From: a virus
DNA: 44,489 bases
Direction: 5' to 3' (one strand)
Virus record (IMG/VR): IMGVR_UViG_3300037237_000099
Location: 1-44,489 of that record
This document shows positions 6,833-16,203 of this stretch, piece by piece. Made by a program: the position numbers and the translations under genes. Within the stretch, counting starts at the first letter, position 1. Every line of letters starts with the position of its first letter. Below the pieces are notes generated by a model. That model did no database searches and was not told the DNA's origin. It saw nothing but the letters and a program-made list of their open reading frames with translations.

Positions 6833-8626
6833 ATGGTTAAGTCAATCATTGACGTTGACGTAAACTCGACGGATTTCCAGAAATTCGCCGAAATGTTCAA
6901 AGTCTACCAGGATCAACTCGCCCAGACGAAGGATCTCTGGGGCCAATCCAACGCGGCAATCCAGGAAGCCACGGGCGGTGCCGAGGGCTTCACGAAGGCC
7001 GTAGAGGCGTCGATGGGGGTCTCCGAGGCCCTGGGACCCGTATTGGCCGACATAGCGGCCTCCGTGGCGGCCGTGGCGGCGTCTACGGCTCTGATGGAGG
7101 AATCCATGCGGGCGGTCGAGCCGGCCGCCACACGGGCTTCTGGCGTCTTTGGGACGATTGCCGGCCATAGTCAGACCATCGCCAGCGGTTTGATGGGTGC
7201 GACGACCTCCCTCGCCAAGTGGGCGGTCTTTTCGGCCGGTGCGGGCCTGGCTGGCGGGGGCGCGGGGCTCTTCGGTCTGGATATGCTCGCGAATACTGTC
7301 TCTGGGCAGCGTAAATCCGCCCAGGGGCTTGGCATCACGACCGGCGAGCAGCAGGCGTTTAACGTCAATTTTGGCTCTCGTCTGGTCGGCGCTGACTTCC
7401 TGGCGGGTGTCCAGGGCGCGAAGTCTGACCTTTCGCAGCAGTGGATGTTCCAGCAGCTCGGGATCCCGCTCTCGCAGATCCAGAACGAGGACACCGCGCA
7501 GCTCGGCGTCGACGTGATCGGGCGGGCGCGGTCGCTTTGGCAGCAGGCCGGCCCAGCGGGGCGCAACCAGCAATATATGCAGGCGCACGGGCTCTCGGGC
7601 TTCATGGATTACGCGACCTGGCAACGCATCGGGCAAATGTCCTCGAGCCAGTTCGGGCAATACCAGCAGCAGTACGGCGCCGACGTTGGTACGATGGGCG
7701 CGTCGAATGCGACCCAGATCCAATGGCAGAACTTCTCCGTCCAGATGAAGCGCGTTGGCGACCAGATGGAGAGCGTCTTCGTGAAGGGGCTCACGCCGCT
7801 GATCCCGCAGCTCACCGATCTGTCTAAGGCTGTTGAGGAGGCTCTGGCGGGGTTCCTTGGCAACCCGAACATGAAATCCTGGATCGAGGACCTGGCGGGG
7901 GGCTTTAAGGTGCTCGGCACCTATCTGGGCTCTAAGCAGTTCCAGACCGACGTGGTCAACGTGGCCACCGATATCGGCGCCCTGGGTAGCGCCCTGGGCG
8001 GGGTCTTGCAGCGGCTTGGCATCGTGCCGGCCGGGGATAATGGTAGCGCCGTCCCGGGCGCCCCCGCAGCGGGTGGAGCCGGTGCTCCGGGGCTACCCTC
8101 CATCTACGGCCACGGGATGGACTGGCGGATGCCGTGGACACCCGGTTACGGCATGAACTTCGGGGCCGTCGGCAAAAGGTATGGTCTGACGGCCGCGGAG
8201 ATCCAGGCGGTCGGGATGCAGGAGTCCGGGCTCCAGGCGCATGGCCCTGATTCTGCAAAGGGGGCGCAGGGCATGTTCCAGCAGATGCCGGGGTTTCAGC
8301 AGCAGTTTGGCGTCACGAACCCCTACGACCCGGACCAGGAGGCAAATGCTTTCGGCATGGCGATGCAGTCGTATCTTAAAAAATACCACGGCAACCTGGC
8401 GCAGGCTCTGGCGGCGTATAATGCGGGGCCTGGTACCGTAGACGCGCAGATCGCAGCTGGCGGCTCTAATTGGTATAATACCCGAACAGGCGGGCAGTCT
8501 GCTGCGAATTTCCAGCAAGAGCAGAACTATGTGAAGCAGGTAGGGGGTCGCATGGGGCTTACGGTTAAAGTTATGAATCAGACCGGCGCGCAGGTCGCAA
8601 TCCTCGCAAATGCGACCCAACAATGA
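6833..8626 (+). CDS. Tape measure protein with C-terminal lytic transglycosylase domain
   Basis: 597 residues; short for a tape measure, so the tail should be short. The N-terminal part is helical and Ala/Gln-rich with a hydrophobic segment around residues 120-150 (LAKWAVFSAGAGLAGGGAGLF). A linker rich in Gly/Pro/Ala precedes an SLT/lysozyme-like domain at about residues 430-580: GMQESGLQ with the likely catalytic Glu464, then KGAQGMFQQMPGFQQQFG and AAYNAGPGTV. Such virion transglycosylases locally open peptidoglycan during DNA entry. ATG follows GAGG; the end overlaps the next gene by 4 bases. Confidence 0.85.
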   Translation: MVKSIIDVDVNSTDFQKFAEMFKVYQDQLAQTKDLWGQSNAAIQEATGGAEGFTKAVEASMGVSEALGPVLADIAASVAAVAASTALMEESMRAVEPAATRASGVFGTIAGHSQTIASGLMGATTSLAKWAVFSAGAGLAGGGAGLFGLDMLANTVSGQRKSAQGLGITTGEQQAFNVNFGSRLVGADFLAGVQGAKSDLSQQWMFQQLGIPLSQIQNEDTAQLGVDVIGRARSLWQQAGPAGRNQQYMQAHGLSGFMDYATWQRIGQMSSSQFGQYQQQYGADVGTMGASNATQIQWQNFSVQMKRVGDQMESVFVKGLTPLIPQLTDLSKAVEEALAGFLGNPNMKSWIEDLAGGFKVLGTYLGSKQFQTDVVNVATDIGALGSALGGVLQRLGIVPAGDNGSAVPGAPAAGGAGAPGLPSIYGHGMDWRMPWTPGYGMNFGAVGKRYGLTAAEIQAVGMQESGLQAHGPDSAKGAQGMFQQMPGFQQQFGVTNPYDPDQEANAFGMAMQSYLKKYHGNLAQALAAYNAGPGTVDAQIAAGGSNWYNTRTGGQSAANFQQEQNYVKQVGGRMGLTVKVMNQTGAQVAILANATQQ

Positions 8627-9321
8627 GCGCGTCCATCAGCTCCCAGGTCTTCGGGACGATCTTCAAGCTCGGCTACCAGATCTCGCCGATCATTTTGACC
8701 GGCGGTATCGCGACCGACGTCGGTGGGATCTTGCCGATCGTCGCGCTGACCGAGGGTGTGAGCGCGATCATGGGGCTTCTCGGGGGCAATATCCCGACGA
8801 GCCTGGACGATTTCTTTGCAAACTTCATCGTGCTCCCAGGGGGCACGTTGATCGAGCAGGATCTCGGCCGCTACCCGTTCGCCAACCAGGCGACCGCGGC
8901 GAACGCGGTGATCACCGACCCCCTCACGGTCTCGGTGCGCATGGACTGCCCCGCCAACAACAGCGGCGGGTATGTCTCGAAGCTGGCGACGCTGACCGCC
9001 CTGCAGGCCGCCCTTAGCGCGCACAACGCGGCCGGCGGCCTTTACACCGTGGCGACCCCGGGCTTCATCTATGAGAACCTCCTGATGCGCCGGCTATCGG
9101 ATATCAGCGGGGCCGGGTCCAAGCAGGTCCAGTACCAGTGGCAGTTCGATTTCGAGCAGCCCTTGGTAACGCTCCAGGCGGCGCAGCAGCTCTACAGCTC
9201 GCTGATTAACAAGATCACGGGCGGCACGCAGCTTTCCGGTATCCTCTCGTGGTCGAGCATTTCGAACACGGCCATGGGGATAGGTAACAGCGTGGTGACG
9301 GGTGTTGGGGGTCTTCTATGA
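8623..9321 (+). CDS. Dit-like baseplate/tail protein
   Basis: 232 residues. It resembles the 'Dit-like' phage tail family: GRYPFANQATAANAVITDPL, VSVRMDCPANNSGGYVSKL, SAHNAAGGLYTVATPGFIYE and VQYQWQFDFEQPLVT follow that family's conserved order. Expected to link the tail tube to the hub. The first 60 residues are hydrophobic (FKLGYQISPIILTGGIATDVGG). Coupled to the tape measure and to the next gene by 4-base overlaps. Confidence 0.7.
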   Translation: MSASISSQVFGTIFKLGYQISPIILTGGIATDVGGILPIVALTEGVSAIMGLLGGNIPTSLDDFFANFIVLPGGTLIEQDLGRYPFANQATAANAVITDPLTVSVRMDCPANNSGGYVSKLATLTALQAALSAHNAAGGLYTVATPGFIYENLLMRRLSDISGAGSKQVQYQWQFDFEQPLVTLQAAQQLYSSLINKITGGTQLSGILSWSSISNTAMGIGNSVVTGVGGLL

Positions 9322-9659
9322 GTGGCTCTACGGCGACGACCCTTACTCCGGCCACCATCTCGGGTCCGACCTCGGTGCTCACCAACGTCGGCACCGTTAC
9401 CCCGTTCACGCCGACGAGTGCGACGACCTTCCAGTTTGGCGCCACGCTCGACGGCACAGATTATGTTTGCACGGTGACCTGGAACATCGCCGGCCAGGAC
9501 TGGTACCTGAACGTTTACACGACGTCGGGCGTGCTGGTCCTGACCCGGTTCCTGGCGGCCTCGCCCCCGGGCGTTCCGCTTAATTTGTTGTTCGGGTACT
9601 TCTTCACCTCGACGATGGTCTTCTGGGACCTAACGCAAACCTTTCAGGTGGTTCCTTGA
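9318..9659 (+). CDS. Baseplate plug protein, Pam3 gp18-like
   Basis: 113 residues. The segment FQFGATLDGTDYVCTVTWNIAGQDWYLNVY followed in the gene by TSGVLVLTRFLAAS has the pattern of the small baseplate 'plug' protein described for cyanophage Pam3 (gp18-type domain). It lies between the Dit-like and hub genes, as expected for a compact baseplate. A Thr/Ser-rich arm precedes the domain. The match is from memory of the family, not a search. Confidence 0.65.
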   Translation: MSGSTATTLTPATISGPTSVLTNVGTVTPFTPTSATTFQFGATLDGTDYVCTVTWNIAGQDWYLNVYTTSGVLVLTRFLAASPPGVPLNLLFGYFFTSTMVFWDLTQTFQVVP

Positions 9660-10666
9660 GATATTACCGGATCGATATTTTCCAGCCGGGGGCTGCTGCT
9701 GGGAGCGCGCCATTCCGCTCCTATACGAGCTACCCCAAGGTCGGGAATAGCTACCAGAACGATCCCGGGGCGCTGAATGTCTTGATCGACGCCTACGTGC
9801 AACCCTTCGCTGTCCCGAGCCAGCAGGCGTCGGTCCAGATCTGGGGCGTCCCGATCGCGGATATCTCCCAGGCCAGCAATTTTACCGGCTGCACGATCAA
9901 TGTCTATGCTGGGTTCCAGGCTGGCCTCCCGCTGAACAACCCGGCGCAGGCTGGTTTGATCCTTTCCGGGACGATCTGGCAGCCCTTTGGTAACTGGCAG
10001 GGTACCGACATGACGCTCGACTTCGTCGTGGTGACGAACGGGTCGCTCACTGCGCAGAATTCGAATGTTGTTCTCGCCTGGCTTACCGGCCAGCCCTTGG
10101 CCACCTCCCTGGCTAACATGCTCTCCGTGGCATTTCCCAACGTCAAGCAGAGCATCAATATCAGCCCTAAGCTGGTCATCAATCACACCGAGGTAGGGGC
10201 GTACCCCTCGCTCATCTCCTTCGCGCAGCAGATTAAGGCGATCACGCAGGAGATCGTCGGCGGAAATTACCCCGGCGTGGATATCGTTCTGACCCCGACG
10301 GGGTTCCGAATTTTCGACGCATCTTCACCGACGACTCCTGTTCAAATTCTCTTCCAGGAGCTGATCGGGCAGGCAACCTGGATCCTGCCGAACACCATTC
10401 AGTTTTCCTGCCCGATGCGCGCGGATCTCAGTGTTGGCGATTATATCCAGATGCCGAAAAATCTTCTTGGTGTGCCTGGTGCCGTGGTGACGACCTCGGC
10501 CTCGCAACCCCAGGCGCGGCAGCAGAGCATCTTCAACGGGTCGTTCATGCTTAACTCGGTCCACCACATGGGTGAGTTCCGGCAGGCAAATGGTCAATCC
10601 TGGGTGACGGTCTTCGAGGCCGTGGCTTCGGGCTCCGTCACGACAACCCCTCCGGCGGCGACATGA
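9656..10666 (+). CDS. Baseplate hub protein (gp27/gp44-type)
   Basis: 336 residues from TTG 9656, which overlaps the previous stop (TTGA). Begins RYYRIDIFQPG. Beta-rich domains resemble baseplate hubs: an N-terminal domain ending near LTAQNSNVVLAWLTGQP, a helix-containing middle (SLISFAQQIKAITQEIVGG) and a C-terminal domain with IQFSCPMRADLSVGDYIQMP and a conserved ending FMLNSVHHMGEFR-x-W-x-TVFEA. It should form the trimeric hub that carries the spike encoded next. Confidence 0.7.
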   Translation: MRYYRIDIFQPGAAAGSAPFRSYTSYPKVGNSYQNDPGALNVLIDAYVQPFAVPSQQASVQIWGVPIADISQASNFTGCTINVYAGFQAGLPLNNPAQAGLILSGTIWQPFGNWQGTDMTLDFVVVTNGSLTAQNSNVVLAWLTGQPLATSLANMLSVAFPNVKQSINISPKLVINHTEVGAYPSLISFAQQIKAITQEIVGGNYPGVDIVLTPTGFRIFDASSPTTPVQILFQELIGQATWILPNTIQFSCPMRADLSVGDYIQMPKNLLGVPGAVVTTSASQPQARQQSIFNGSFMLNSVHHMGEFRQANGQSWVTVFEAVASGSVTTTPPAAT

Positions 10667-11292
10667 ACAGAGGCAATTACCAAAAGACGCCGGTCGGTCC
10701 TTCGCTCTCCCGTATCGGGATGCAGGCCGCGGCGACTGCGATACAGCAATTCGGGCGGGCGTTGCCCTGCACCGTTACGGCTGTCTCGGGCCAGATGGTG
10801 ACGGTCAAGTTCGAGGTTAACACTCCTTTCACGCTGTACCCGATCACCATCCCAATTATCGGGAGCCAATGGCTCCGCATCCCAGTCCAGAAGGACGACC
10901 AGGGGATGACGGTGGCCTGCGACACGTATCTCGGGGGGATTAGCGGGCTGGGCGGAGGCGTGGCCACGATGACGCCGCGGCTCAATATGACCTCGCTCGC
11001 CTTCGCCCATATCAGCCAGACTACCTGGCCAGCGTCGCCGAACCCGAACGCGGCATGGATCAATGGGCCAGATGGCGCGATCCTGTCCGATACGGCGATG
11101 ACCACCTCTGTTGTGGTGGACCCGACCGCCGGGACCATCACATTCAAGGCCGGCGGGAAGACCTGGACCATGAGTTCAGCCGGCTTCACGATGGCCGACG
11201 GCGTAGTGGCCGAGTACCACGACCACGACTACTACCCCGGCACGGGCACCGAGACCACGACTGGCCCGCCGCTTCAAGGCCCCGGGGCTTAA
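10663..11292 (+). CDS. Baseplate central spike (Gp138/gp45-like, HxH tip)
   Basis: 209 residues. An N-terminal OB-type domain (LPCTVTAVSGQMVTVKFEV, GMTVACDTYLGGISGLGGG) is followed by a beta-helical stem (ITFKAGGKTWTMSSAGFTMADG) and a terminal EYHDHDYYPGTG. The H-x-H motif near the C-terminus is typical of spike tips that bind an iron ion with six His from three chains (known from P2 gpV and phi92 gp138). It would be the membrane-piercing tip. Confidence 0.75.
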   Translation: MNRGNYQKTPVGPSLSRIGMQAAATAIQQFGRALPCTVTAVSGQMVTVKFEVNTPFTLYPITIPIIGSQWLRIPVQKDDQGMTVACDTYLGGISGLGGGVATMTPRLNMTSLAFAHISQTTWPASPNPNAAWINGPDGAILSDTAMTTSVVVDPTAGTITFKAGGKTWTMSSAGFTMADGVVAEYHDHDYYPGTGTETTTGPPLQGPGA

Positions 11293-11304
11293 AGGAGTTA
11301 AACC

Positions 11305-11649
11305 ATGCGAATTTGGGGTCGCACCTACAACGAGCTCGGCGTCGCCACTTGGGTGATGGTGCAGACCGATGCGAACGGCTTTAACGATTATGTTTATGCC
11401 ACGAACCTGATCCAGGTGCTGAAGCTGAACCTGAACGAGAGCCCGTTCTACTCGAACTACGGGATTCCGGCGCAGCAGTCGGTGATGACGCAGCTCTTCC
11501 CAGATTATTATACCTACCAAACCCAGCAGCAATTTCGGCAGTATTTTGTGAGCCTCGCGGTTCAGAAGGTCGCGTCGCCGACGCCAACTTATGACATCAC
11601 CGCAGTCACTCATGCCGGCACTATCATCGAGGAAAGCATCGCAGTATGA
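11305..11649 (+). CDS. Baseplate wedge / sheath-initiator type protein
   Basis: 114 residues after AAGGAG (11292-11296 region). The core LIQVLKLNLNESPFYSNYGIPAQQSV resembles small phage baseplate proteins found between spike and J-like genes, which take the place of gp25/gpW. Ends VTHAGTIIEESIAV. It may start sheath assembly at the baseplate. Assigned by position and pattern. The stop overlaps the next ATG. Confidence 0.6.
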   Translation: MRIWGRTYNELGVATWVMVQTDANGFNDYVYATNLIQVLKLNLNESPFYSNYGIPAQQSVMTQLFPDYYTYQTQQQFRQYFVSLAVQKVASPTPTYDITAVTHAGTIIEESIAV

Positions 11650-12869
11650 GCGGCTCCACCACCGTCCCGAACCCCACTGTCCCGCTAAACATGACGGTCG
11701 CTGGCCCGATCCCGACGCCGCCGGCCACCCTGAACGCGCAGCTCATCGCTAACGCCACGGCCCTGGCGCCCGGTCTCACGGCCAATCTGCCGGGGTCTCT
11801 GATCGAGGATCTCAGCTCGACGGCTACCGGCGCTCTGATGGTGCTCGATGCTGCTCGGGTGGATTATATCAACGCCCTGGCGCCAGGTGCGGCGAATGCT
11901 TCCGTCCTCTATCTGCTCGGCCAGCAGGCCGGTATCCCGCAGGGCCTCGAAACCAACACCTCCGTCTATGTCGTCTTCTCCGGGCCGGCCGGATATGTCA
12001 TCGCGGCCGGCTTCACGGTCTCGGATGGCTCCCATCAGTACGTGGTGCAGGACGGGGGCATCATCCTCTCGACCGGCATGTCCGCCCCGCTCTACACTGT
12101 GGCGACTGTGGCGGGCTCCTGGACGCCGATCCTGGGGACGGTCGACCAGATCGTCACCTCCGTGCCGGCGCCCTACGTGCTCACCGTCACGAACCCCGCC
12201 GCGGGCTATGCTGGCGGTTCCCCCGAGACCATCGCCATGTACCGCTCGCGTGTGGTGCAGGCTGGCCTGGCGTCCGCTGTGGGGCAGATTCCGTTCCTGA
12301 AGACGCAGCTTATGGCGATCCCCGGCGTGGTGCCGCGTCTCGTGTCCGTGTTGCAGACTACTGCAGGCTGGGAGGTGCTCTGTGGGGGCGGTGGCGACCC
12401 CTACGCGATCGCGTATGCCATCTATATCTCCTGCCTGAACCTGGCCTCTCTCTACGGCTCGGCGACGGCCGGCCGCACGATGACAACCTCGATTACCGAC
12501 GCCCCCGACACCTACACGGTGCTTTACGTGAATTCGCCGATGCAGACGGTGACGGTGACCGCGACCTGGAATACCACGCAGCTCAACTTCACGGCTGGCG
12601 CGTCGGTCAATCAGCTGGCAGCCCCGGCCGTCGTCAGCTACATCAACAGCATCCCAGTCGGGCAGCCGATTAATTTGTTGGCGATGTCGGCCGCGTTCCA
12701 GCTCGCTGTGGCCTCGGTGCTATCGGCAGAGTACCTGACCACTCTGACTTTCGCGGTGTACATCAATGGTACGCTCACCATGCCGAATGCTGGGACGAGC
12801 ATCATTCTCGGAGACCCAGAGAGCTACTTTGAAAGCGCCGCGACGGGGGCCACGGTGATGCAGGGATGA
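11646..12869 (+). CDS. Baseplate J-like protein (wedge)
   Basis: 407 residues, the standard size and place for gpJ/gp47 baseplate wedge proteins. Typical features are an N-terminal segment with LPGSLIEDLSSTATGALMVLDAARVDYINAL (split here by domain), an Ig-like beta domain (VYVVFSGPAGYVIAAGF), then GGSPETIAMYRSRVVQAG, the usual 'E-T-x-x-R-x-R' motif at the start of the wedge domain. A helical-beta end has VVSYINSIPVGQPI. Forms the arms of the baseplate. Confidence 0.8.
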   Translation: MSGSTTVPNPTVPLNMTVAGPIPTPPATLNAQLIANATALAPGLTANLPGSLIEDLSSTATGALMVLDAARVDYINALAPGAANASVLYLLGQQAGIPQGLETNTSVYVVFSGPAGYVIAAGFTVSDGSHQYVVQDGGIILSTGMSAPLYTVATVAGSWTPILGTVDQIVTSVPAPYVLTVTNPAAGYAGGSPETIAMYRSRVVQAGLASAVGQIPFLKTQLMAIPGVVPRLVSVLQTTAGWEVLCGGGGDPYAIAYAIYISCLNLASLYGSATAGRTMTTSITDAPDTYTVLYVNSPMQTVTVTATWNTTQLNFTAGASVNQLAAPAVVSYINSIPVGQPINLLAMSAAFQLAVASVLSAEYLTTLTFAVYINGTLTMPNAGTSIILGDPESYFESAATGATVMQG

Positions 12870-13612
12870 GCCAGACAATCCAGAACGTCGGGCCTGGCGC
12901 GGTGTACGCTGGGATGCCGACTCCGTCCTCGCTGCAACAGATTCTGCCGGCCTATGTTTATCAGCAGTATGCCGACGACGATAATGTGCAGGCGTTCTTT
13001 CTGGCCTACAACCAAATGGCGCAGAGCTATCTGGAATGGTTCAACGCCACGCCGCTCGCGGTCTATACGCTGCCCGGGATCTCCGGCCCGCTCTTGGACT
13101 GGGTGGGGGTCAACCTCTACGATATCCCTCGCCCGGTGCTCTCGACTTTCACCGAGCAGATCTCCGGCGCGCTTAGCACTCAGCCTCTAAATACTTTGGC
13201 GCTGGATGTTCAGAATGTTGTGATTAGCGGTACCGCTTCGTTGGCGACCGACGACGTCTATAAACGAGTGATGACGTGGTGGCTCTACAAGGGCGACGGC
13301 AAGCAGATGTCTATCCCCTGGATCAAGCGCCGGGTGGCTCGCTTTTTATACGGCGTCGGCGGCACGGATATCGCCTACCCGCTGGCGGATGGGTTGCAGC
13401 CGAGCGTGAAGCTCTCCTACGGCGACTTCGTCGGCGCGCTGAATACCTTCCCACTTAACACCGAGCCCGTGGACGAAAACGAGTCGACGGTGGCTGGCAT
13501 TTTGACCATCACGATCCCGCTTTCCCCCATCGCCCAGACCTTCGCGCTTCTCGTGCAGGACGGGCTGCTTAACCTCCCCTTTCAAAACCCATTTAAGGTG
13601 GCCTTCTCATGA
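12866..13612 (+). CDS. Baseplate protein, gpI/gp48-like
   Basis: 248 residues directly after the J-like gene, as gpI follows gpJ in P2- and Mu-type baseplates. The N-terminus has helical sequence (LPAYVYQQYADDDNVQAFFLAY, LEWFNATPLAVYTLPG) and ISGPLLDWVGVNLYDIPRP, typical of proteins that connect wedge to fiber. The middle has DVYKRVMTWWLYKGDGKQM and WIKRRVARFLYGVGG. Coupled to both neighbours by 4-base overlaps. Confidence 0.7.
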   Translation: MSQTIQNVGPGAVYAGMPTPSSLQQILPAYVYQQYADDDNVQAFFLAYNQMAQSYLEWFNATPLAVYTLPGISGPLLDWVGVNLYDIPRPVLSTFTEQISGALSTQPLNTLALDVQNVVISGTASLATDDVYKRVMTWWLYKGDGKQMSIPWIKRRVARFLYGVGGTDIAYPLADGLQPSVKLSYGDFVGALNTFPLNTEPVDENESTVAGILTITIPLSPIAQTFALLVQDGLLNLPFQNPFKVAFS

Positions 13613-15078
13613 CCGATTTTGTTTACGCTAATAATGTCAGCACCACGCTGGCGGCCGCTGCTACCTCGGGCATGACCACGCTTACCTTGGCCAGCTCGAC
13701 CAACCTGCCCATGCTCCCCCCCGGCTACGTGATGGCGCTCACGTTGAACGACGCGGCCACGCGCATGGTGTACGAAATCGTCTACGTGATCGCGATCACC
13801 GGCACGACCCTGACCGTGATGCGCGCCCAGGAGGGTACCACCGCCCAGAATTGGGCGATCGGCGATTATGCTTTTTCGACGGTGACGGCGGGGCAGCTCA
13901 CCGATCTGCAAACCCCGATCATCTGGTCTGACACGCTCTGGATGGATACCGGCGCCGTCAATGCGCTGGCTATCACTCTGACCCCGGCACCGACCGCGCT
14001 GACGCAGCTGATTGGCGTGCCGCTGCGCATCTCTCCGAAGTACACCGTGACCGGGGCGGCCACTCTCACGATCAATGCGTTCGCCCCCGTTCCGCTGCAG
14101 AACCCGAACGGGATGCCTCTGGTCCCGAACCAGATGATGCTCGCCGACGATTATGTCGTGATGTACAACGGCACGGCTGCGATCCTGCAATCGATCAGCG
14201 GAAGCACGGGCATTGAGCCTGTAGTCATGCTGACGGCTGCTGGCACTCTGACCGTTGCGCAGACCGGCGCGCTGGTCGAGCTGAACGCTCCGGCCACCGA
14301 GACCACCATGCTACCTTCCCCGCTCGGTAATGCTGGCACGAAATATCGCCTTTACGCGATGCAGGCCATCCAGGACGCCGCGACCCCGGCGGGCGAGTTC
14401 ACGGGGCCGAACGGCTCCCTCACGTCGACCTTGGCTATTCCGATGGGCGCGACGGTGCTGGTGGAGTCGGACGGTACAAACTGGGTAACAACCAGCTTGA
14501 TTACGGCGGGCGGCTTCGTTCCGGCAGGAATCTCAAACCGGACCGCAATGTTCACCGCAAACGCGGCATGGACCGCACCGGCTGGCGTCACGAAAATTTA
14601 CGCTGATGCGGCGGCAGGTGGTGGTGGCGGCTCGTATTCCGTTGGAACGGCTGGCGGCGGTGGTGCCGCGGCCCTTGAGAGTTCCCCTTACACCGTTGTT
14701 CCAGGCACCGTTTACACCATCACCATCGGTGCCTCCGGTGCGGGGGGCACATCTTCCAGCGTCAACGGCACGGCTGGTGGCACAACGTCGATGAGTAGTC
14801 TGTTCACCTTGGCTGGCGGAGGCGGGGCTGCCGTAAACGTCCCTGGCGCAGCAGGAGGGACAGGAGGAAGCCCCGGCGGCGTAGGTGCGGCTTTTACCAG
14901 TTCGATTTGGGGCGGTGGCGTAGGTGGAAATTCTCTATGGGGCGCTGGCGGGGGCTATCAGGCAAGCAACGCAGCATTCGCGGGCCTCGCCGGGAGTGGA
15001 TTCGGAGCTGGTGGTGCAGCCGGAAATAACGGTATCGGCGGCGCTGGGTCTCCCGGCTTCGTCCGCATTTACTGGTAA
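13609..15078 (+). CDS. Tail fiber / adhesin with glycine-rich tip domain
   Basis: 489 residues. The N-terminal ~100 residues (TDFVYANNVSTTLAAAATSG ... LTVMRAQEGTTAQNWAIGDY) form the attachment domain and are paralogous to the start of the 15661-16203 product. A Thr/Ala/Pro-rich shaft follows. From about residue 305 comes a glycine-rich receptor-binding domain opening with FTANAAWTAPAGVTKIYADA and continuing with many G-G-G runs until FVRIYW. Glycine-rich tips of this sort are used as host adhesins with hypervariable loops. Confidence 0.8.
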   Translation: MTDFVYANNVSTTLAAAATSGMTTLTLASSTNLPMLPPGYVMALTLNDAATRMVYEIVYVIAITGTTLTVMRAQEGTTAQNWAIGDYAFSTVTAGQLTDLQTPIIWSDTLWMDTGAVNALAITLTPAPTALTQLIGVPLRISPKYTVTGAATLTINAFAPVPLQNPNGMPLVPNQMMLADDYVVMYNGTAAILQSISGSTGIEPVVMLTAAGTLTVAQTGALVELNAPATETTMLPSPLGNAGTKYRLYAMQAIQDAATPAGEFTGPNGSLTSTLAIPMGATVLVESDGTNWVTTSLITAGGFVPAGISNRTAMFTANAAWTAPAGVTKIYADAAAGGGGGSYSVGTAGGGGAAALESSPYTVVPGTVYTITIGASGAGGTSSSVNGTAGGTTSMSSLFTLAGGGGAAVNVPGAAGGTGGSPGGVGAAFTSSIWGGGVGGNSLWGAGGGYQASNAAFAGLAGSGFGAGGAAGNNGIGGAGSPGFVRIYW

Positions 15079-15090
15079 GGAGTTCATAGC

Positions 15091-15651
15091 GTGACGCAAC
15101 AAGTTTTATATTCGACCGCGAACGGCGAGATTATCCAGTGGCAGGACACTTCCCTTTTTTCATTCGCCGAACCGCTCACCGGTACCGCAACGCTTGCTGT
15201 CACGGCAGCACAATGGGAAACGCAGGGCACCGCGCAGTATGTTAGCAATGACGCGCTGGTCCCAGGCTCCGCGCCGGCTATAGCCCCCGTTCTGACACTC
15301 GCGCAGCAGGCCGCCGCGGCATCCATCGCTGGCTTGACCATTGCCACCGCTGCCGGCAGCGTCACGCTGACGATGGCGGCCACCAAGTTCCCGACTGACG
15401 CGGAGACGCAGGGCATCCTGAACACCGTCGTCAATGGGCTGAACACGAACGGGACCTTCCCAGAGGGCGCGGCGACCTTCCCGATGATCGACGCCGCAAC
15501 TCCGCCTGTCTGGCACACCTTCACCGTGGCGCAATATAAGGCTGTCGCCACGGCGATCTTCAACTACGTCTCGGCGAACGACCTGATTGCCGCCGGCAAC
15601 CCGCTAGGCGCCACGACGCTGCCGGCGAACAGCGTGACAATCTCAGTCTAA
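15091..15651 (+). CDS. Putative tail fiber assembly / DUF4376-like protein
   Basis: 186 residues from GTG 15091 after AAGGAG (15077-15082). The C-terminal ~90 residues (FPTDAETQGILNTVVNGL, WHTFTVAQYKAVATAIFNYV) have the layout of DUF4376-type domains found in proteins beside tail fibers. Ala/Thr-rich N-terminus. Probably fiber chaperone or accessory fiber protein; assigned by layout and context. Confidence 0.6.
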   Translation: MTQQVLYSTANGEIIQWQDTSLFSFAEPLTGTATLAVTAAQWETQGTAQYVSNDALVPGSAPAIAPVLTLAQQAAAASIAGLTIATAAGSVTLTMAATKFPTDAETQGILNTVVNGLNTNGTFPEGAATFPMIDAATPPVWHTFTVAQYKAVATAIFNYVSANDLIAAGNPLGATTLPANSVTISV

Positions 15652-15660
15652 GGAGCCGAA

Positions 15661-16203
15661 ATGGTCAACGAGTTCCTCTTCGCGAACAATGCCTCCTCGA
15701 CCCTGGCGGAGCCACTCACCGTGGCTTCGACCACGGCGACCGTGGCGCCCGGTACCGGGATCCTCTTCCCCCAGCCCACCGGCGGTCAGCTCTTCGCTCT
15801 GACCTTCGTGAGTGCCCTGACCCCGGCGCTCACCGAGGTCGTCTACGTGACGGAGATGGCCGGCGACACCATCGTCTCGATGATGCGAGCCCAGGAGGGC
15901 ACCGCCGCCCTGGCGTGGGGCATCGGCGACCTGGCTATGGCGATGCTCACCGCCGGGGCGCTAAGCGCGATCGTCGCGGACCTGAATGCGGTGACGGCAG
16001 AGCCGTTACCCGTGGCGTCCTACTCATATTCCGAGCTCCCGGCCGCCACGGGCTTCGCGCCCGGTACCCAGGCGTTCTGCGACAATGGGTTGAACCCAAA
16101 CGAGACAGCTGGCCAAGGTACGGGCTGCCCGGTCTTTGTCAAGAGGATCGGGGCGACTCTGACCTGGTGCGCGGTCTGGTCCGGCGTCGCGGTTGCGGAC
16201 TAA
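15661..16203 (+). CDS. Second, short fiber protein (paralogue of fiber N-terminus)
   Basis: 180 residues after AAGGAG. The first ~100 residues mirror the main fiber: NEFLFANNASSTLAEPLTV, VYVTEM-x-MMRAQEGTAALAWGIGDLAMAMLTAGAL. A different C-terminal ~65 residues (SYSELPAATGFAPGTQAFC ... FVKRIGATLTWCAVWSG) may be a small tip. It could be an alternative or minor fiber. The last 65 bases overlap, on the other strand, the end of the gene at 16139-16405. Confidence 0.7.
   Translation: MVNEFLFANNASSTLAEPLTVASTTATVAPGTGILFPQPTGGQLFALTFVSALTPALTEVVYVTEMAGDTIVSMMRAQEGTAALAWGIGDLAMAMLTAGALSAIVADLNAVTAEPLPVASYSYSELPAATGFAPGTQAFCDNGLNPNETAGQGTGCPVFVKRIGATLTWCAVWSGVAVAD

Noticed and set aside
6842-7723. 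Long - strand frame (293 codons) opposite the tape measure
   Set aside because: Antisense shadow of the tape measure; Arg/Leu-rich, no motif.
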